Shown: positions 34,670-43,952, numbered from the stretch's first letter. The stretch: DNA of 64,000 bases from Pseudarthrobacter sp. NamE5 (GCF_005796225.1 NZ_VAHO01000010.1:91203-155202), one strand, 5' to 3'. Numbers and translations are program-made. Notes: generated from the letters alone by a model not told the origin.

Positions 34670-34704
34670 ACTTCAAATATGGCAGGGGTCACAGGTGGTG
34701 TCAA
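34667..34704 (-). promoter_or_regulatory. promoter of the asparagine operon, leaderless start
   Basis: On the minus strand a perfect -35 TTGACA (34704-34699), a 17-bp spacer and -10 CATATT (34681-34676) lead to a start seven bases on, which is the first base of the gntR GTG at 34669. There is no ribosome site. Confidence 0.65.
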
Positions 34705-35045
34705 TGTGGCGGGCCAGCAAAAGGACTCGTGCCCTGTCACCGCAGCCAGGCAGTCCATTGGAGAGGAGCCGCATCCGGACCGCGAGGCCGTTGCGCGGGA
34801 CGGCTTCATGACCACGTGGGAGGGCCGGCAGGAGGCTGTTTTCGTCGGGTCCTATGAGCATGGCTCGCCTGCAGGGTTTGACATGGCCCAGCGCTATCAG
34901 CGGGCCGGTTTCCTCAAGAAGAAGCGGGAGTCCGTAGGAAATCCTGCCCTCGTTGAGTAAAGCACGCACCGCTGTTTTAGCAGCAACTACATCATCCGAT
35001 CGGTGGGTCCCCGCTTCCTCATTGGCTGCTAAGTGCGACAAAGTA
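34705..35045. other. intergenic region without recognised gene
   Basis: Two overlapping open frames exist (+ about 93 codons, - about 122 codons), but neither has a recognisable domain or ribosome site. TTAGCAGC and GCTGCTAA (near 34976-35033) could form an 8-bp stem at the 3' end of the next minus-strand gene. Confidence 0.4.
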
Positions 35046-35993
35046 TTACCGGCCTGTGCTCGATTCGTACCACTTCAGCACCCGGAGGGAGCGGAGGGTG
35101 TTCCAACGGCTCGGCTTTCCATCGCCCGCCTCAAGGTCGAAGTGAACCTTCCCAGGGTGGGTATTCTCCAGCAACCACGTGCCGTCCCGATGCTGCTTTG
35201 ACCGGACCAGCTCCGCTGCCTCCGCCAGGCGCCCGTCCGGAGGGGCACCGGTTGCGCGGAAGTAGTCGAGGCCTCGGAGGACGTCATAGAACCAGCGGGT
35301 GGGGTAGGAAAAACGCAGCCAGTCTTCACTGATCAGCTCACCCGTCGATTTCCGCCTCAACAGGCGGCGCTCCAGCAGGTACTCCTCCCCCCGTTGCCTC
35401 GCGGTCCCTGACTCCGTGGTTCCGTTGCCTGCCTGTTCGTACTCGAGCAGCCCCTCAAGGACGCAGATGGTGGTGTGGAAGGAGGAAAGTGCGGAACCCC
35501 GCTCGGCTTCACAGTTCCAGCCTCCGTCCGGAAGCTGTTCACCAACCAGCCGCTCCACCACGCTGTCCACGTTCTCGCCAAAGTAGGCTCCGAGTGCCAC
35601 GGTCATGCCGTTGATGCACGGCTCCACTTCACCGGCAAAGAACGGCTGGTTGCCTTCCTCCCAGCGGCTGCTCTCCCGGACAAGGGCGATTGCCTGGCGG
35701 GCTTGGGGGCTTTGCGGAATGAGGCCAAAGTCCCGCAGGAGCAGCAGGCTGTAGGTGGTGGCGGTCCAAGGTTGGCCGGTGGGGTCGTCGTCCTGCGCAG
35801 GCCAGTATGTGCCGCCGTCCCACTGCCCGCCCGGTTCCTGCAGCGCCAGGAGCCGGGCACCCCAACCGTGGCTGGCAACGCGGTTCCGCTCGGCCGTAAC
35901 CTCGTCAGCGCCGGCGCCGGTCAGATCACGCAGTACCTGCCAGCGAACGGCAGGATCGGAGTCAAGCAGCCAGCCGAGCACATCCCTCGTCAC
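35046..35993 (-). CDS. prenyltransferase/squalene-oxidase-repeat-like protein
   Basis: 315 residues, helical. It has the alpha-toroid repeat signature of terpene cyclase-like proteins: G-Q-W-D-G-G-T-Y-W, L-P-D-G-G-W-N-C-E and H-R-D-G-T-W-L-L-E, each a QW-like turn. The catalytic D-x-D-D of squalene-hopene cyclase is not evident, so a cyclase role is doubtful. Proteins of this kind occur in many soil actinobacteria without known function. It starts 126 bases before the end of the intergenic gap and may be cotranscribed with the upstream UDG-like gene (22 bases away). Confidence 0.8.
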   Translation of the reverse strand: MTRDVLGWLLDSDPAVRWQVLRDLTGAGADEVTAERNRVASHGWGARLLALQEPGGQWDGGTYWPAQDDDPTGQPWTATTYSLLLLRDFGLIPQSPQARQAIALVRESSRWEEGNQPFFAGEVEPCINGMTVALGAYFGENVDSVVERLVGEQLPDGGWNCEAERGSALSSFHTTICVLEGLLEYEQAGNGTTESGTARQRGEEYLLERRLLRRKSTGELISEDWLRFSYPTRWFYDVLRGLDYFRATGAPPDGRLAEAAELVRSKQHRDGTWLLENTHPGKVHFDLEAGDGKPSRWNTLRSLRVLKWYESSTGR

Positions 35994-36015
35994 GATTATC
36001 AGGTTGGCATGGGGG

Positions 36016-36729
36016 TTAGAGGTGCTGGATGCCTGCCCGCTGCATGGCGTCCTTGTAAATGTCCACCGTCTTGGTCAGGAGTTCCTCCTGTTTGGCTTCG
36101 GACACGGCGAAGGCGCGGCCACCAAGGGCTGAGGCCTTGTAGATCTTGATGCCACTGTTCTTCAGGGACTGGTGGTAGGTCTTCTCATAGAGGGTGAGGA
36201 AGGTGGAAGCATCGGTGCCGTGGGCGATGATGGCCGAGACGCGCGAGTTGATTTTCAGGAATTGCCTGAACGGCCGGAGCCCGTCCGTCTTCTCCTGGAT
36301 GCTGAGGGCGGAGGGCGAGCCCGGGTCGCGGACCCAAGGGTAGGCGTTCCATGGCATGACGTAGCGGGGATCAAGCTCAGCAAGCTCGTAAATCTGCGTG
36401 GCGCGACGGGCGGCCTCGTCGTCGTTGTAGTGGGAAACAAAACCGGACTCAGTGCCCTTGCCGGGACTTACCTGAAGGCTGACAATCCGGCACTCGTCCT
36501 CGTCGTGCACAGGGTCGATGTAAGGGACGACAGACCCCGGCTTCTTTTCCATCAATTCATCGCAAAGCTGCGTCACCTTTGCGATGTTCGGTTCCTGCAG
36601 CAGGGCCTTTTTCTCGTCCCAATCAATCGTCACGATTTCTCCCTCAGCATCAAGGCGTCCAGAATCAGGCGTCTCATGCCACTCTACGCTTCCGGCACTA
36701 AGGGTGGGCAGCCGAAGTTTCCTCTCCAT
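36016..36729 (-). CDS. uracil-DNA-glycosylase-superfamily-like protein (inferred)
   Basis: 237 residues if started at the ATG at 36729 (M-E-R-K-L-R-L-P-T-L). The middle, V-P-Y-I-D-P-V-H-D then S-G-F-V-S-H-Y-N-D-D-E-A-A-R and V-M-P-W-N-A-Y-P-W, resembles an atypical UDG fold, in which W-N-x-x-P-W follows the nucleotide site. This assignment is from memory of the family pattern. No ribosome site precedes the ATG. The frame stays open upstream into the remnant of the HNH gene, so the start is uncertain. No repair neighbours give support. Confidence 0.5.
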   Translation of the reverse strand: MERKLRLPTLSAGSVEWHETPDSGRLDAEGEIVTIDWDEKKALLQEPNIAKVTQLCDELMEKKPGSVVPYIDPVHDEDECRIVSLQVSPGKGTESGFVSHYNDDEAARRATQIYELAELDPRYVMPWNAYPWVRDPGSPSALSIQEKTDGLRPFRQFLKINSRVSAIIAHGTDASTFLTLYEKTYHQSLKNSGIKIYKASALGGRAFAVSEAKQEELLTKTVDIYKDAMQRAGIQHL

Positions 36730-36869
36730 TGTGTTGATTAGTACTGAACACAGCCGAATCAGGGGCCCGTCGTGCGTATTCAACGTATTTCTGATGGCGG
36801 TGTTTTCGACGACGGCGGATTGCCGGTTTTGCGCAAGGGCAGCCGCTCCACTGGGAGGTGCAGGCACAT

Positions 36870-38260
36870 CAGAGTTGAGACCCGACGGGGGTGTGCCGGG
36901 AAGGGGTGGGGCGGTGGAACGGTAGGTGTGGCCGGTGGGGTCTGGAGCTGGACCGTGTGTCTGGCTCCAGGGACCGGCAGTGCCTGTCAGCCTGGCACTT
37001 CTTTCGTGTGGTTGCAGGCTTCGCAGAGGCCTTGGCCGTTGGGTGTGGTGGTTGGGCCGTCGTCGTGCATGGGGATTAGGTGGTCATCGTGCCGGATGGG
37101 CGCGTCGCAGTAGGGGGTGCGGCAGGTGTCGTCACGGATTTGCAGGAACCGGCGGAGTCCTGGTGGGAAAAGCCGGGCCTTGGAGTCCATTGCGATGAGT
37201 TCACCCGTGCCGGGGGCGGTGTAGAGCCGGCGCAGGTACGTGGCCGACTCCCGGCTGTTCGCGATGTCCGTGCCGGACGAGCCGGCGTCAGCCAACCGGG
37301 TGCTTGTGGGCCCGGTGGCAGCAGTTGCAGACGCTTTGGTCTTCGAGGCGCCTGTTCCCTCCAGCACAGCCCTTCTGGCCCATCCGGCGGGGACGATTCC
37401 GTAGCCGGTGAGCCGGGCAGGTTCGCTGTCACCCTGGAAGAGGGTGCGGTCCGTCATGACGAGCTGGACCTCGACCCCGCTGATCCCGCCGGGGGTGCCG
37501 GTGACGCGTTCGACGAGGGTGTCGGCCATGACCTGCCCCTTGGACCGCTCATCGCCCGAGGACCGCGAACTCTCGGCGTGCCGGGTGAGAGCCGCTAGGC
37601 GGCTACGCCCTGGGCGACCGGGAGCAGGGCAGTCAGGTACGTCATGGTGTCCGGCGCCGGGCGCAGTGATACAGTCCGGTCGGTCACGGCGTGGGCTGCC
37701 CGTTTCGCCACCGACCGCGGGTCCCGCCGGCACGCCGCGGCCCGGACGGCACTGATGATGGCCCGGTCCCCGGCGCCGTCGAAGGTGCCGGTATCGGCAG
37801 CGAGTTCCTCGTCGACCGCGCACCGGTCCTCAGCCGACAGGCACGCCGTTTCCTTCACCATCAGCGTGGCCCGCCACTCGTTCAGCTGACCTGACTCCAA
37901 GGCTGCCAGGGTGCGCGGCATCTCCGTTACCAACGCCTTCGCCAACCCCAGGAGCCTTCCGCCCCGGGCAGGGGACTCCCGCCGGGCCAGAGCAATCTCC
38001 GCCGCCACCCCGGCGCCCAGCTCATCAGCAGGCACCCCCACGGCCGCCTGCTCCCGCCTCCTGGCGAGGTCAAAGGCAACCTCGATTCGGGCCTGCTTCG
38101 CAGCCAAGGCCGACTTCGCATCCTCCAGCTCCCGCATCTGGTCGATCATCGCTGCAGCATCAGCGGCGGGAGGGACCGCGAGCAAGGCGAGACGAACACC
38201 GGCAACACCGGGCCCCGGCAGGCCTCCTGCCACTGCTCCCGCCGTCGCCACCGCCTTCAT
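36870..38260 (-). pseudogene. DUF222-HNH endonuclease family gene, broken by three lesions
   Basis: It codes for the DUF222 domain (residues A-L-L-A-V-P... to V-A-Q-G-V-A-A) and then, in another frame, A-L-T-R-H-A-E-S-S to the HNH domain [12 protein letters not shown]. Lesion 1, at 37595: the codon order G-V-A-A then TAGCGG is explained by loss of one C from TACGCG. Lesion 2, at 36987-36989: TGA where the family has Trp after K-E-V-P-G. Lesion 3, in the G-run near 36937-36940: one base missing before the T-G-H-T-Y-R-S-T tail. The HNH Asn also reads D-D (H-D-D-G-P). Such genes are multicopy and mobile-like in Arthrobacter. Confidence 0.85.
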
Positions 38261-38354
38261 GCGGTAAGCCTTTCATCATGGGGCAGCGCAGGCACGAACC
38301 CAGACGTCTTATGTGGATAACCCGAGGCAGCCGGCGGTGCTGTTCAATGAAGGG

Positions 38355-38855
38355 ATGCAGTTCGACAAGAGTGGCCTCAAGCTCGAAGGTTTTGCAGGAT
38401 TCCGCTCCATCAATGCCCTCGAGTCAGGGCGGATCCCGCAGGGTACAGGAATTTTCGCCGTCCTGGCCCCCGAAGGATTCCAGCCCCGCTTCCTCCGGAA
38501 AAGTTCCGCCGGTGTCTTCAAGAAAAAGGACCCGTCTTTGCGGGAACCGGTACTGGCGGTCGAATGGGTGGACGGAGCCGCCGTGCTTTACATCGGGAAG
38601 GCCGGACCGGGGAGTAAGGGCAACCGCGGCCTCCGGCGGCAGATCCAGGAGTTCCTGGACTTCGGGCAGGGCAAGCCGCCGGGGCACTGGGACGGCCGAC
38701 TGATCTGGCAGCTCGCGGAGGCGGGAGACCTGGTTATCGCCTGGAAGGAACTGCCCGTGGAGTACCTCAACCAAACCGCCGCAAATTACCACTCAGCCTT
38801 CATTGAGGAGTATGGAAAACTTCCTTTCGCCAACCTTGCCAGGGCACAGGCGTAA
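38355..38855 (+). CDS. hypothetical protein with a GIY-YIG-like segment
   Basis: 166 residues from the ATG at 38355; a GTG at 38313 is an alternative. A short V-L-Y-I-G-K-A-G-P-G, followed by a helix with R-R-Q-I-Q-E-F and later N-Y-H-S-A-F-I-E-E-Y-G-K-L-P-F-A-N-L, recalls the GIY-YIG nuclease fold, but the first motif (G-[IV]-Y) is altered to A-A-V and I do not see the full site. The rest is unknown. It is divergent from the HNH pseudogene. Confidence 0.6.
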   Translation: MQFDKSGLKLEGFAGFRSINALESGRIPQGTGIFAVLAPEGFQPRFLRKSSAGVFKKKDPSLREPVLAVEWVDGAAVLYIGKAGPGSKGNRGLRRQIQEFLDFGQGKPPGHWDGRLIWQLAEAGDLVIAWKELPVEYLNQTAANYHSAFIEEYGKLPFANLARAQA

Positions 38856-38907
38856 GGAAGCCAACCGACCTAAGCCGGAATCCGCACGTTCGCCAGGACA
38901 AGTTCAG

Positions 38908-39300
38908 TCACGCCGGACCGCGAAGCCGTTCCATCTCGCGGCGGTCCTTCTTGGTGGGCCGGCCCGCGCCCCGGTCGCGCTGCGGCAGGCCAAGAGCCGG
39001 GGCAAGCGGCCGGGGCGGTGTGTGGTCGGTGAAGCAGTGCGAGGCAGCCTCGGCACCCACGCGCTTGGCAATCAGCCGCCGCACCTCAAGGGTGCGCTCA
39101 TAGCCCGGCATCCGGACGGTCACAGTGTCCCCGGACACCAGTGTTGCCGATGCCTTGGCCGGGCTGCCGTTCAGGCGGACATGGCCGGCACGGCAGGCAG
39201 CGGTGGCGGCGGAGCGGGTCTTGTAGGCGCGGATGGCCCACAGCCAGGCGTCAATGCGGACGCTGGCGGGGGAGGAAGGAAGGCTGGTCATGGCTGGCAC
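38908..39300 (-). CDS. S4-domain RNA-binding protein (Hsp15-like)
   Basis: 130 residues (GTG 39300; an ATG at 39291 is also possible). Residues 15-65 form an S4 domain: R-I-D-A-W-L-W-A-I-R-A-Y-K-T-R-S-A-A-T-A-A-C-R-A-G-H-V-R-L-N-G. The C-terminus is basic (K-K-D-R-R-E-M-E-R-L-R-G). Hsp15 (YrfH) binds stalled 50S subunits in E. coli; here only the family is claimed. It is convergent with the GIY-like gene. Confidence 0.88.
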   Translation of the reverse strand: MPAMTSLPSSPASVRIDAWLWAIRAYKTRSAATAACRAGHVRLNGSPAKASATLVSGDTVTVRMPGYERTLEVRRLIAKRVGAEAASHCFTDHTPPRPLAPALGLPQRDRGAGRPTKKDRREMERLRGPA

Positions 39301-39353
39301 CGAGTATAGCCCTGCGCCCGATCAAAGGGGGCCAGGCGGGAGTCAGTGCAGGC

Positions 39354-40565
39354 TCACTCCACGGTGACGCTGATCCGCTGCACCATGTTGTTGCCCATTC
39401 CCTGGTAGTTCCAGTTCTGCTCCAGCGGCTGGGTAGCGCCGGTGGCGTCCGTTGCCCGGCAGGACAGCTCATACTCACCCGGTTCGGCCACCCAGGGCAG
39501 CGTCCACTTCAGCCAGGCATATCCACCGAAAGCCTTTTCGAGCTGCGCCGGCAGCCACGTGCCGTCAATGCCCACCTCGACGCCGGTCACGGCGCCCGCG
39601 CCGGACCAGGCCCTGCCCTGCAGCAGCACTGGCCCGTGCTTCAGGATCCGCCTGCGGGTGAAGAAGTCCGGAACGCCCGGGGGAACCATCAACGAACGCA
39701 CCCTTATCCGCGAAACCGGCGTGCCGTCGTCGTCCGCCGAATCCTGATAGCGGTAGGCCACCCGCTGCTGGTAGCCGGAAAAGGGCGCCGTGACCACCTC
39801 AATCGATTCCAGCCACTTGACGCTCGCCATGCCGTACCAGCCGGGAACCACCAGCCGAAGCGGGTAGCCGTGCTGGGGCGGCAGTTCCCTGCCGTTCATT
39901 TTGTAGGCGAGTACGACGTCGGCACGCAGCGCTTCACGGATCGGCAGGCTCCGCGCGTAATGGTGGGGGACGCCGCCCTGCACCCCGGCATCGGCGCCGG
40001 TGAAGACGACCTCCACAGCTTTCTGCAGCACCCCCGCCTTGCCCAGCAGGTAAGCGAGCGGGACGCCCGTCCAGTACGCGGTGCCCACGCCTTCCATAAT
40101 CCAAGGCTGGCTTAGCGGCCTCGGGTTCAGAAGCGAACGCCCGTTGCCCGCGCACTCCAAAGTGACCGGGACCGTGATGGTCGGGTCCCTGCGCAGGGCG
40201 GCCATGCTCAGTTCCAAGGCCATCTCGACCGCACCGCTGATCCTCAGGTGCCAGGAGGAGGCGTCGATCTCGGGGATGTCGAAGTGCGTGAGGACGTAGT
40301 GCAGCCCGGGGGGAGTGACCTCCCGGCGGAGCGCTTCCAGCGGCATGGAGTGGTTCCGGGCACCCAGCTGGAGTTCCTCCCGGGTCAGCGGGCCAGTGGT
40401 GGGCGCTGCGGGCTGCACGGCCTGTTGGTGCGGGAGTCCGGAAGGAGCGGTGGACTGCAGGTTTTCGTGGGTCTGCTTCATGGCGGCGTAATTCTGTGCG
40501 GCGGGCTTCGACGGAGCTGGTGGTGCCTTTGCCTCAGGTCTACGCCCCCGCCGCCCGCCCGTCAA
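39354..40565 (-). CDS. sulfite-oxidase-family molybdopterin enzyme
   Basis: 403 residues (TTG start; the first 60 are low complexity and the start could be the ATG at 40481). It has the sulfite oxidase core with the molybdenum-binding Cys in V-T-L-E-C-A-G-N-G-R and the dimerisation domain with H-G-Y-P-L-R-L-V-V-P-G-W-Y-G and V-K-W-L-E-S-I. There is no haem domain and no signal peptide, so it is cytoplasmic unless the start is wrong. It probably oxidises sulfite or a related compound; the electron acceptor is unknown. Confidence 0.88.
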   Translation of the reverse strand: MTGGRRGRRPEAKAPPAPSKPAAQNYAAMKQTHENLQSTAPSGLPHQQAVQPAAPTTGPLTREELQLGARNHSMPLEALRREVTPPGLHYVLTHFDIPEIDASSWHLRISGAVEMALELSMAALRRDPTITVPVTLECAGNGRSLLNPRPLSQPWIMEGVGTAYWTGVPLAYLLGKAGVLQKAVEVVFTGADAGVQGGVPHHYARSLPIREALRADVVLAYKMNGRELPPQHGYPLRLVVPGWYGMASVKWLESIEVVTAPFSGYQQRVAYRYQDSADDDGTPVSRIRVRSLMVPPGVPDFFTRRRILKHGPVLLQGRAWSGAGAVTGVEVGIDGTWLPAQLEKAFGGYAWLKWTLPWVAEPGEYELSCRATDATGATQPLEQNWNYQGMGNNMVQRISVTVE

Positions 40566-40678
40566 CGCCCTTGGGAAACCAACTAAACGGGGGATGCATA
40601 TGCTTCCTCCGCCGTCGCAGGCTGGCAGCTGCCGTGACCGCGAGGTCCGGCAGCTCCGCAGCTGACGTCAGGGGCCGC

Positions 40679-41683
40679 CTATGCTTCCCGCTTGGGCGGT
40701 GACTTGGTCTGCGCAGGGTCCCGCTCGGCGAGGGAGCCGATGGCGTCGTCGATCCTCTTGAGGACCTCCGCCTCCAGCTTCACACCGGCAGCCTCAACGC
40801 TGTCCGCAATCTGCTCAGGCCGGGACGCGCCGACGATGGCAGAGGCGACATTGGGATTCTGCAGCACCCAGGCCACCGCCAGCTGCGGCATGGACAGGCC
40901 GGCCTCCTCCGCGATGGGCTTCAGTTCCTGCACCCCTGCCAGGACGTCATCGCGCATCCATCGCTCGATCATTTTGGCGCCGCCCTTCTGGTCAGTGGCG
41001 CGGCTGCCCTCGGGCGCCGGCTGGCCGGGAAGGTACTTGCCGCTCAGGACGCCCTGGGCCATGGGGGACCAAACGATCTGCGAGACACCCAGCTCCTCAG
41101 ACGTTGGCACCACTTCGGCCTCAATGACCCGCCACAGCATGGAGTACTGCGGCTGGTTGGAGATGAGCTGGAAGCCGAGCTCCTTGGACAGGGCGTGGCC
41201 TTCGCGGAGCTGTTCCGCCGTCCATTCGCTCACGCCGATGTACAGGGCCTTGCCCTGGCGGACGATGTCCGCGAAGGCCTGCATGGTCTCTTCGAGGGGC
41301 GTTTCAAAGTCGTAGCGGTGGGCCTGGTAGAGGTCCACGTAGTCCGTCTGCAGCCTGCGCAGGGACCCGTTGATGGACTCCATGATGTGCTTGCGGGACA
41401 GGCCAAGATCGTTTTTGCCCTTGGGGCCGGTGGGGCCGTAGACCTTGGTGAAGATCTCCAGCGATTCGCGGCGCTCGTTCTTCAGCGCCGCGCCCAGGAC
41501 GGTTTCCGCCGCTGTGTTGGCGTAAACGTCAGCCGTATCGAAGGTGCTGATGCCGGCATCAAGGGCCGCCCGGACGCATTCTGTGGCGACGTCATTCTCC
41601 ACCTGTGAGCCATGCGTCAGCCAGTTGCCGAACGTGATTTCCGAGACTTTGAATCCGCTGTTTCCGAGGTATCTGAATTCCAT
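40679..41683 (-). CDS. aldo/keto reductase (Kv-beta/YghZ-like)
   Basis: 334 residues from the ATG at 41683 (a GTG nine bases upstream is possible). The AKR TIM-barrel pattern is present: F-D-T-A-D-V-Y (Asp, Tyr), K-V-Y-G-P-T-G (Lys), Y-Q-A-H-R-Y (His), S-N-Q-P-Q-Y-S-M-L and the C-terminal NADP site G-A-S-R-P-E-Q. It reduces aldehydes with NADPH; the substrate is not known. Confidence 0.92.
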   Translation of the reverse strand: MEFRYLGNSGFKVSEITFGNWLTHGSQVENDVATECVRAALDAGISTFDTADVYANTAAETVLGAALKNERRESLEIFTKVYGPTGPKGKNDLGLSRKHIMESINGSLRRLQTDYVDLYQAHRYDFETPLEETMQAFADIVRQGKALYIGVSEWTAEQLREGHALSKELGFQLISNQPQYSMLWRVIEAEVVPTSEELGVSQIVWSPMAQGVLSGKYLPGQPAPEGSRATDQKGGAKMIERWMRDDVLAGVQELKPIAEEAGLSMPQLAVAWVLQNPNVASAIVGASRPEQIADSVEAAGVKLEAEVLKRIDDAIGSLAERDPAQTKSPPKREA

Positions 41684-41737
41684 GGGCTTCACGCTAGCCC
41701 AGATGGTTGCTCAGGGTAAGAGCTGTTTGCCCTCTGG

Positions 41738-42445
41738 TCAGGAGCGCTTGTGCTCCACGTTTTTGGCTGCCTCTACCGCCTGGCTGAGTTGCTGGGGTCC
41801 TGTCAGGGATACAAGAGAGCCCGTGTCCAGCGGCGCCAGGGGGTGGGGAACCCGCGGTTTCTTGAAGGATCGCGGCTTCTCCTGCGGGGGACGGCTGTTG
41901 TCCAGCGCTGACTCCACCAGGGGCGCCACTTCGGCAACCTTTTCAGCTGGCACTCGGGGGTCGGGAAGGTCCCGTACCGAGAGTTTGATCTCCGGCCGGG
42001 CAGCGCGGGCCCGGGCCATTGCGCGGGCGTCAGCATCCGCGACGGCAGCGGCCCAGTCCTCTGCCAGTACCGGCGGCTCATGGCGGGCGGCGGTCAGCAC
42101 CGGGTGGTGTTCGACGGCCGTACGCAGCGTGGACTTCATATGTCCGGGCTTAGGCGCGGCGCGCCAGTCCCGGCGCTTCTTCCGCGGTGCGGCCGCGGCA
42201 GCACCGCCGTCGGAAGTGTCTTTCCGGCCCTGGAGCCGCGTCCCATACAGCTGCACCAGCCGGAGGGAGCCCTTTCCGGAGCCCCTGCCAAACAGCGCCA
42301 TCAGCACTACCGCTGCCAAGCGGCCCACTCCGGCCAGGACCAAGGTGATGACCCCCAGCAGGAAGAGCACCAGGAACATCAGGAAGGCGACTCCCACCGT
42401 GCCGAGGAAGGTCAGGTTGAGGATGAGCGTATCCGGATTTTCCAC
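41738..42445 (-). CDS. membrane-anchored hypothetical protein, two N-terminal helices
   Basis: 235 residues, GTG start with a GGAGAG site. Residues 8-60 form two close hydrophobic helices (F-L-G-T-V-G-V-A-F-L-M-F-L-V-L-F-L-L), followed by a soluble basic part (R-K-K-R-R-D-W-R-A). The N-terminal layout is like the 100-residue protein at 46124-46426 (L-V-F-I-G-T-L-V-F-G-V-I-L-A-A), so the two may be related. Function unknown. It lies between the aldo/keto reductase and the divergent YchJ-like gene. Confidence 0.75.
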   Translation of the reverse strand: MENPDTLILNLTFLGTVGVAFLMFLVLFLLGVITLVLAGVGRLAAVVLMALFGRGSGKGSLRLVQLYGTRLQGRKDTSDGGAAAAAPRKKRRDWRAAPKPGHMKSTLRTAVEHHPVLTAARHEPPVLAEDWAAAVADADARAMARARAARPEIKLSVRDLPDPRVPAEKVAEVAPLVESALDNSRPPQEKPRSFKKPRVPHPLAPLDTGSLVSLTGPQQLSQAVEAAKNVEHKRS

Positions 42446-42608
42446 GTCATCTCTCCTCTCTGCCGGCAGCGTGACCCGCCCCGGTACCCCTCTGCCTGGG
42501 CGCCGGCTCCTTCTCCACCATACGGATTTTTGCCTGCCTGTGCCTTGTGCGTCGGCGGCGACGCCCCGGTTGTAGCGAAGCCGTTACCGGATATGACAGC
42601 ATCCCCGT

Positions 42609-43007
42609 ATGACAAAAGATGCGGGCCAGGAGAACTGCATGTGCCTGTCCGGGGAGCAGTACCCGCTGTGCTGCGGGCGGTTCCATTCCGGGCAGGCGGA
42701 AGCCGCCACCGCAGAGCAGCTGATGCGCTCCCGCTACAGCGCGTTCGTCATTATGGACGAGCCCTATCTGCTGCGGACCTGGCACCCGGACACGGTCCCG
42801 GCAGAGCTCGGCCTTGACCCGGACCTGCAGTGGCGCCGTCTGGACATCCTCTCCACCGCCCGCGGTGGTCCCCTGGACAGCGAGGGCACCGTCGAGTTCA
42901 AGGCATACTTCCGGGACGGCGCCGCACGGGGTGTCCAGCATGAGGTAAGCCGGTTCGTGCGGGAAGAGCGCCGGTGGTTCTACCTGGACGGCAAAGTCCT
43001 CGCCTGA
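42609..43007 (+). CDS. YchJ-like SEC-C-motif protein (UPF0225)
   Basis: 132 residues. The N-terminal zinc knuckle reads C-M-C-L-S-G-E-Q-Y-P-L-C-C-G-R-F-H, followed by the YchJ domain (A-E-Q-L-M-R-S-R-Y-S-A-F; Y-L-L-R-T-W-H-P; G-T-V-E-F-K-A-Y-F-R; R-R-W-F-Y-L-D-G). It is a small protein with an NTF2-like fold; the role is unknown. Confidence 0.9.
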   Translation: MTKDAGQENCMCLSGEQYPLCCGRFHSGQAEAATAEQLMRSRYSAFVIMDEPYLLRTWHPDTVPAELGLDPDLQWRRLDILSTARGGPLDSEGTVEFKAYFRDGAARGVQHEVSRFVREERRWFYLDGKVLA

Positions 43008-43010
43008 CGA

Positions 43011-43051
43011 TGCCAACTTCCCTGACAGTGGCAACCCGCCGAAAGTTGGCA
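43011..43051. terminator. hairpin between convergent genes
   Basis: TGCCAACTT (43011-43019) pairs with AAGTTGGCA (43043-43051) with a 23-base loop, between the YchJ-like stop and the next, convergent gene. It may terminate both. Confidence 0.45.
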
Positions 43052-43100
43052 CCTAACTCTCGGCGTGGGGAACGTCAGAGGCCATGGCTTGCGCGGCGGA

Positions 43101-43952
43101 TTACTCGTCGTCGTAGTCGGTATCCGGCGTGAATCCCGCCCGGTCAACCTTGCGATGGAACCGCATGCCGGCAAGACCGCCCAGGGCCGCGCCCACCAGG
43201 GCCACCAGTGCAACCACAACTGCCGCGATGATGCTGGTGGTGGTCAGCTGCCCCTCATTAATAGGGATGCGCGGGAAGCTGTTCAGGTTAGCCAGCACAT
43301 TGAATTGCTGTCCGAACACGAGTCCCAGGATCGATACCAGGACGGCAACGATCAGCGCCCAGATCCACACCATGACGCCCTGCTTAATGCCGTTGAAGCG
43401 CGCCATGCGTCCTGCAACGTAGCCGCCGCAGTAATAGGAGAGAAAGAGGATCAGCAGCAGGACAATGATGCCCACCAGGCCCACAGTGCCGGTGTTCGAC
43501 GCTGCCTGGTTGACAGCCTCATTGACGTCCGTGTTGGTGGCGAGTCCCACTGCTGTTCCGGCAGCAGCCACCAAAGCAGTCAGCAGCACGGCCATGCCCG
43601 TGGCGGTGAGCCAGCCAAAGAAGGCCGAGCCAACCTTGATCCCGCCGAACTGTTCCTTCTCGCGCGCGACGGCGGTCTGCCGGTCAGTCAGCCCCGGGTC
43701 CACGGCGGGTACTGCTGCGGTGGGGGTGTAGTCCCGCTCGGCATACGCCCCGGAAGACCCTGAACGGTCTGCAGGCGTGCGGTCTGCGGGCACTCGGTCG
43801 TAGGTGGACGTAGGGGTGGTATCGCCTGCCGGCACCTGGTCGTACGAACGGGTGGCATCAGCATCCGTAGCATCGCGGTGGCTTCCGCTCCGGTCAACGT
43901 CCTCCCGGGCTCGCCTTGGGGGCAGGTTCTCTGGGTCTGTTGAGCTGCTCAT
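43101..43952 (-). CDS. membrane protein with acidic N-terminal region
   Basis: 283 residues from the ATG at 43952; the frame is open 41 codons further. The first 110 are polar with an imperfect D-x-V-P-A-D-R-T/T-S-T-Y-D-R-V-P repeat. Four membrane helices follow (F-F-G-W-L-T-A-T-G-M-A-V; V-G-I-I-V-L-L-L; V-M-V-W-I-W-A-L; I-I-A-A-V-V-V-A). YrzE-type proteins have the same layout. Function unknown. Confidence 0.8.
   Translation of the reverse strand: MSSSTDPENLPPRRAREDVDRSGSHRDATDADATRSYDQVPAGDTTPTSTYDRVPADRTPADRSGSSGAYAERDYTPTAAVPAVDPGLTDRQTAVAREKEQFGGIKVGSAFFGWLTATGMAVLLTALVAAAGTAVGLATNTDVNEAVNQAASNTGTVGLVGIIVLLLILFLSYYCGGYVAGRMARFNGIKQGVMVWIWALIVAVLVSILGLVFGQQFNVLANLNSFPRIPINEGQLTTTSIIAAVVVALVALVGAALGGLAGMRFHRKVDRAGFTPDTDYDDE

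Noticed and set aside
34673..35041. 122-codon minus-strand frame
   Set aside because: No ribosome site, no recognised domain, and it covers the gntR promoter region.
38355..38855. functional GIY-YIG endonuclease
   Set aside because: Only the Y-I-G half and a distant tail motif are seen; the first motif is not conserved, so only a likeness is reported.
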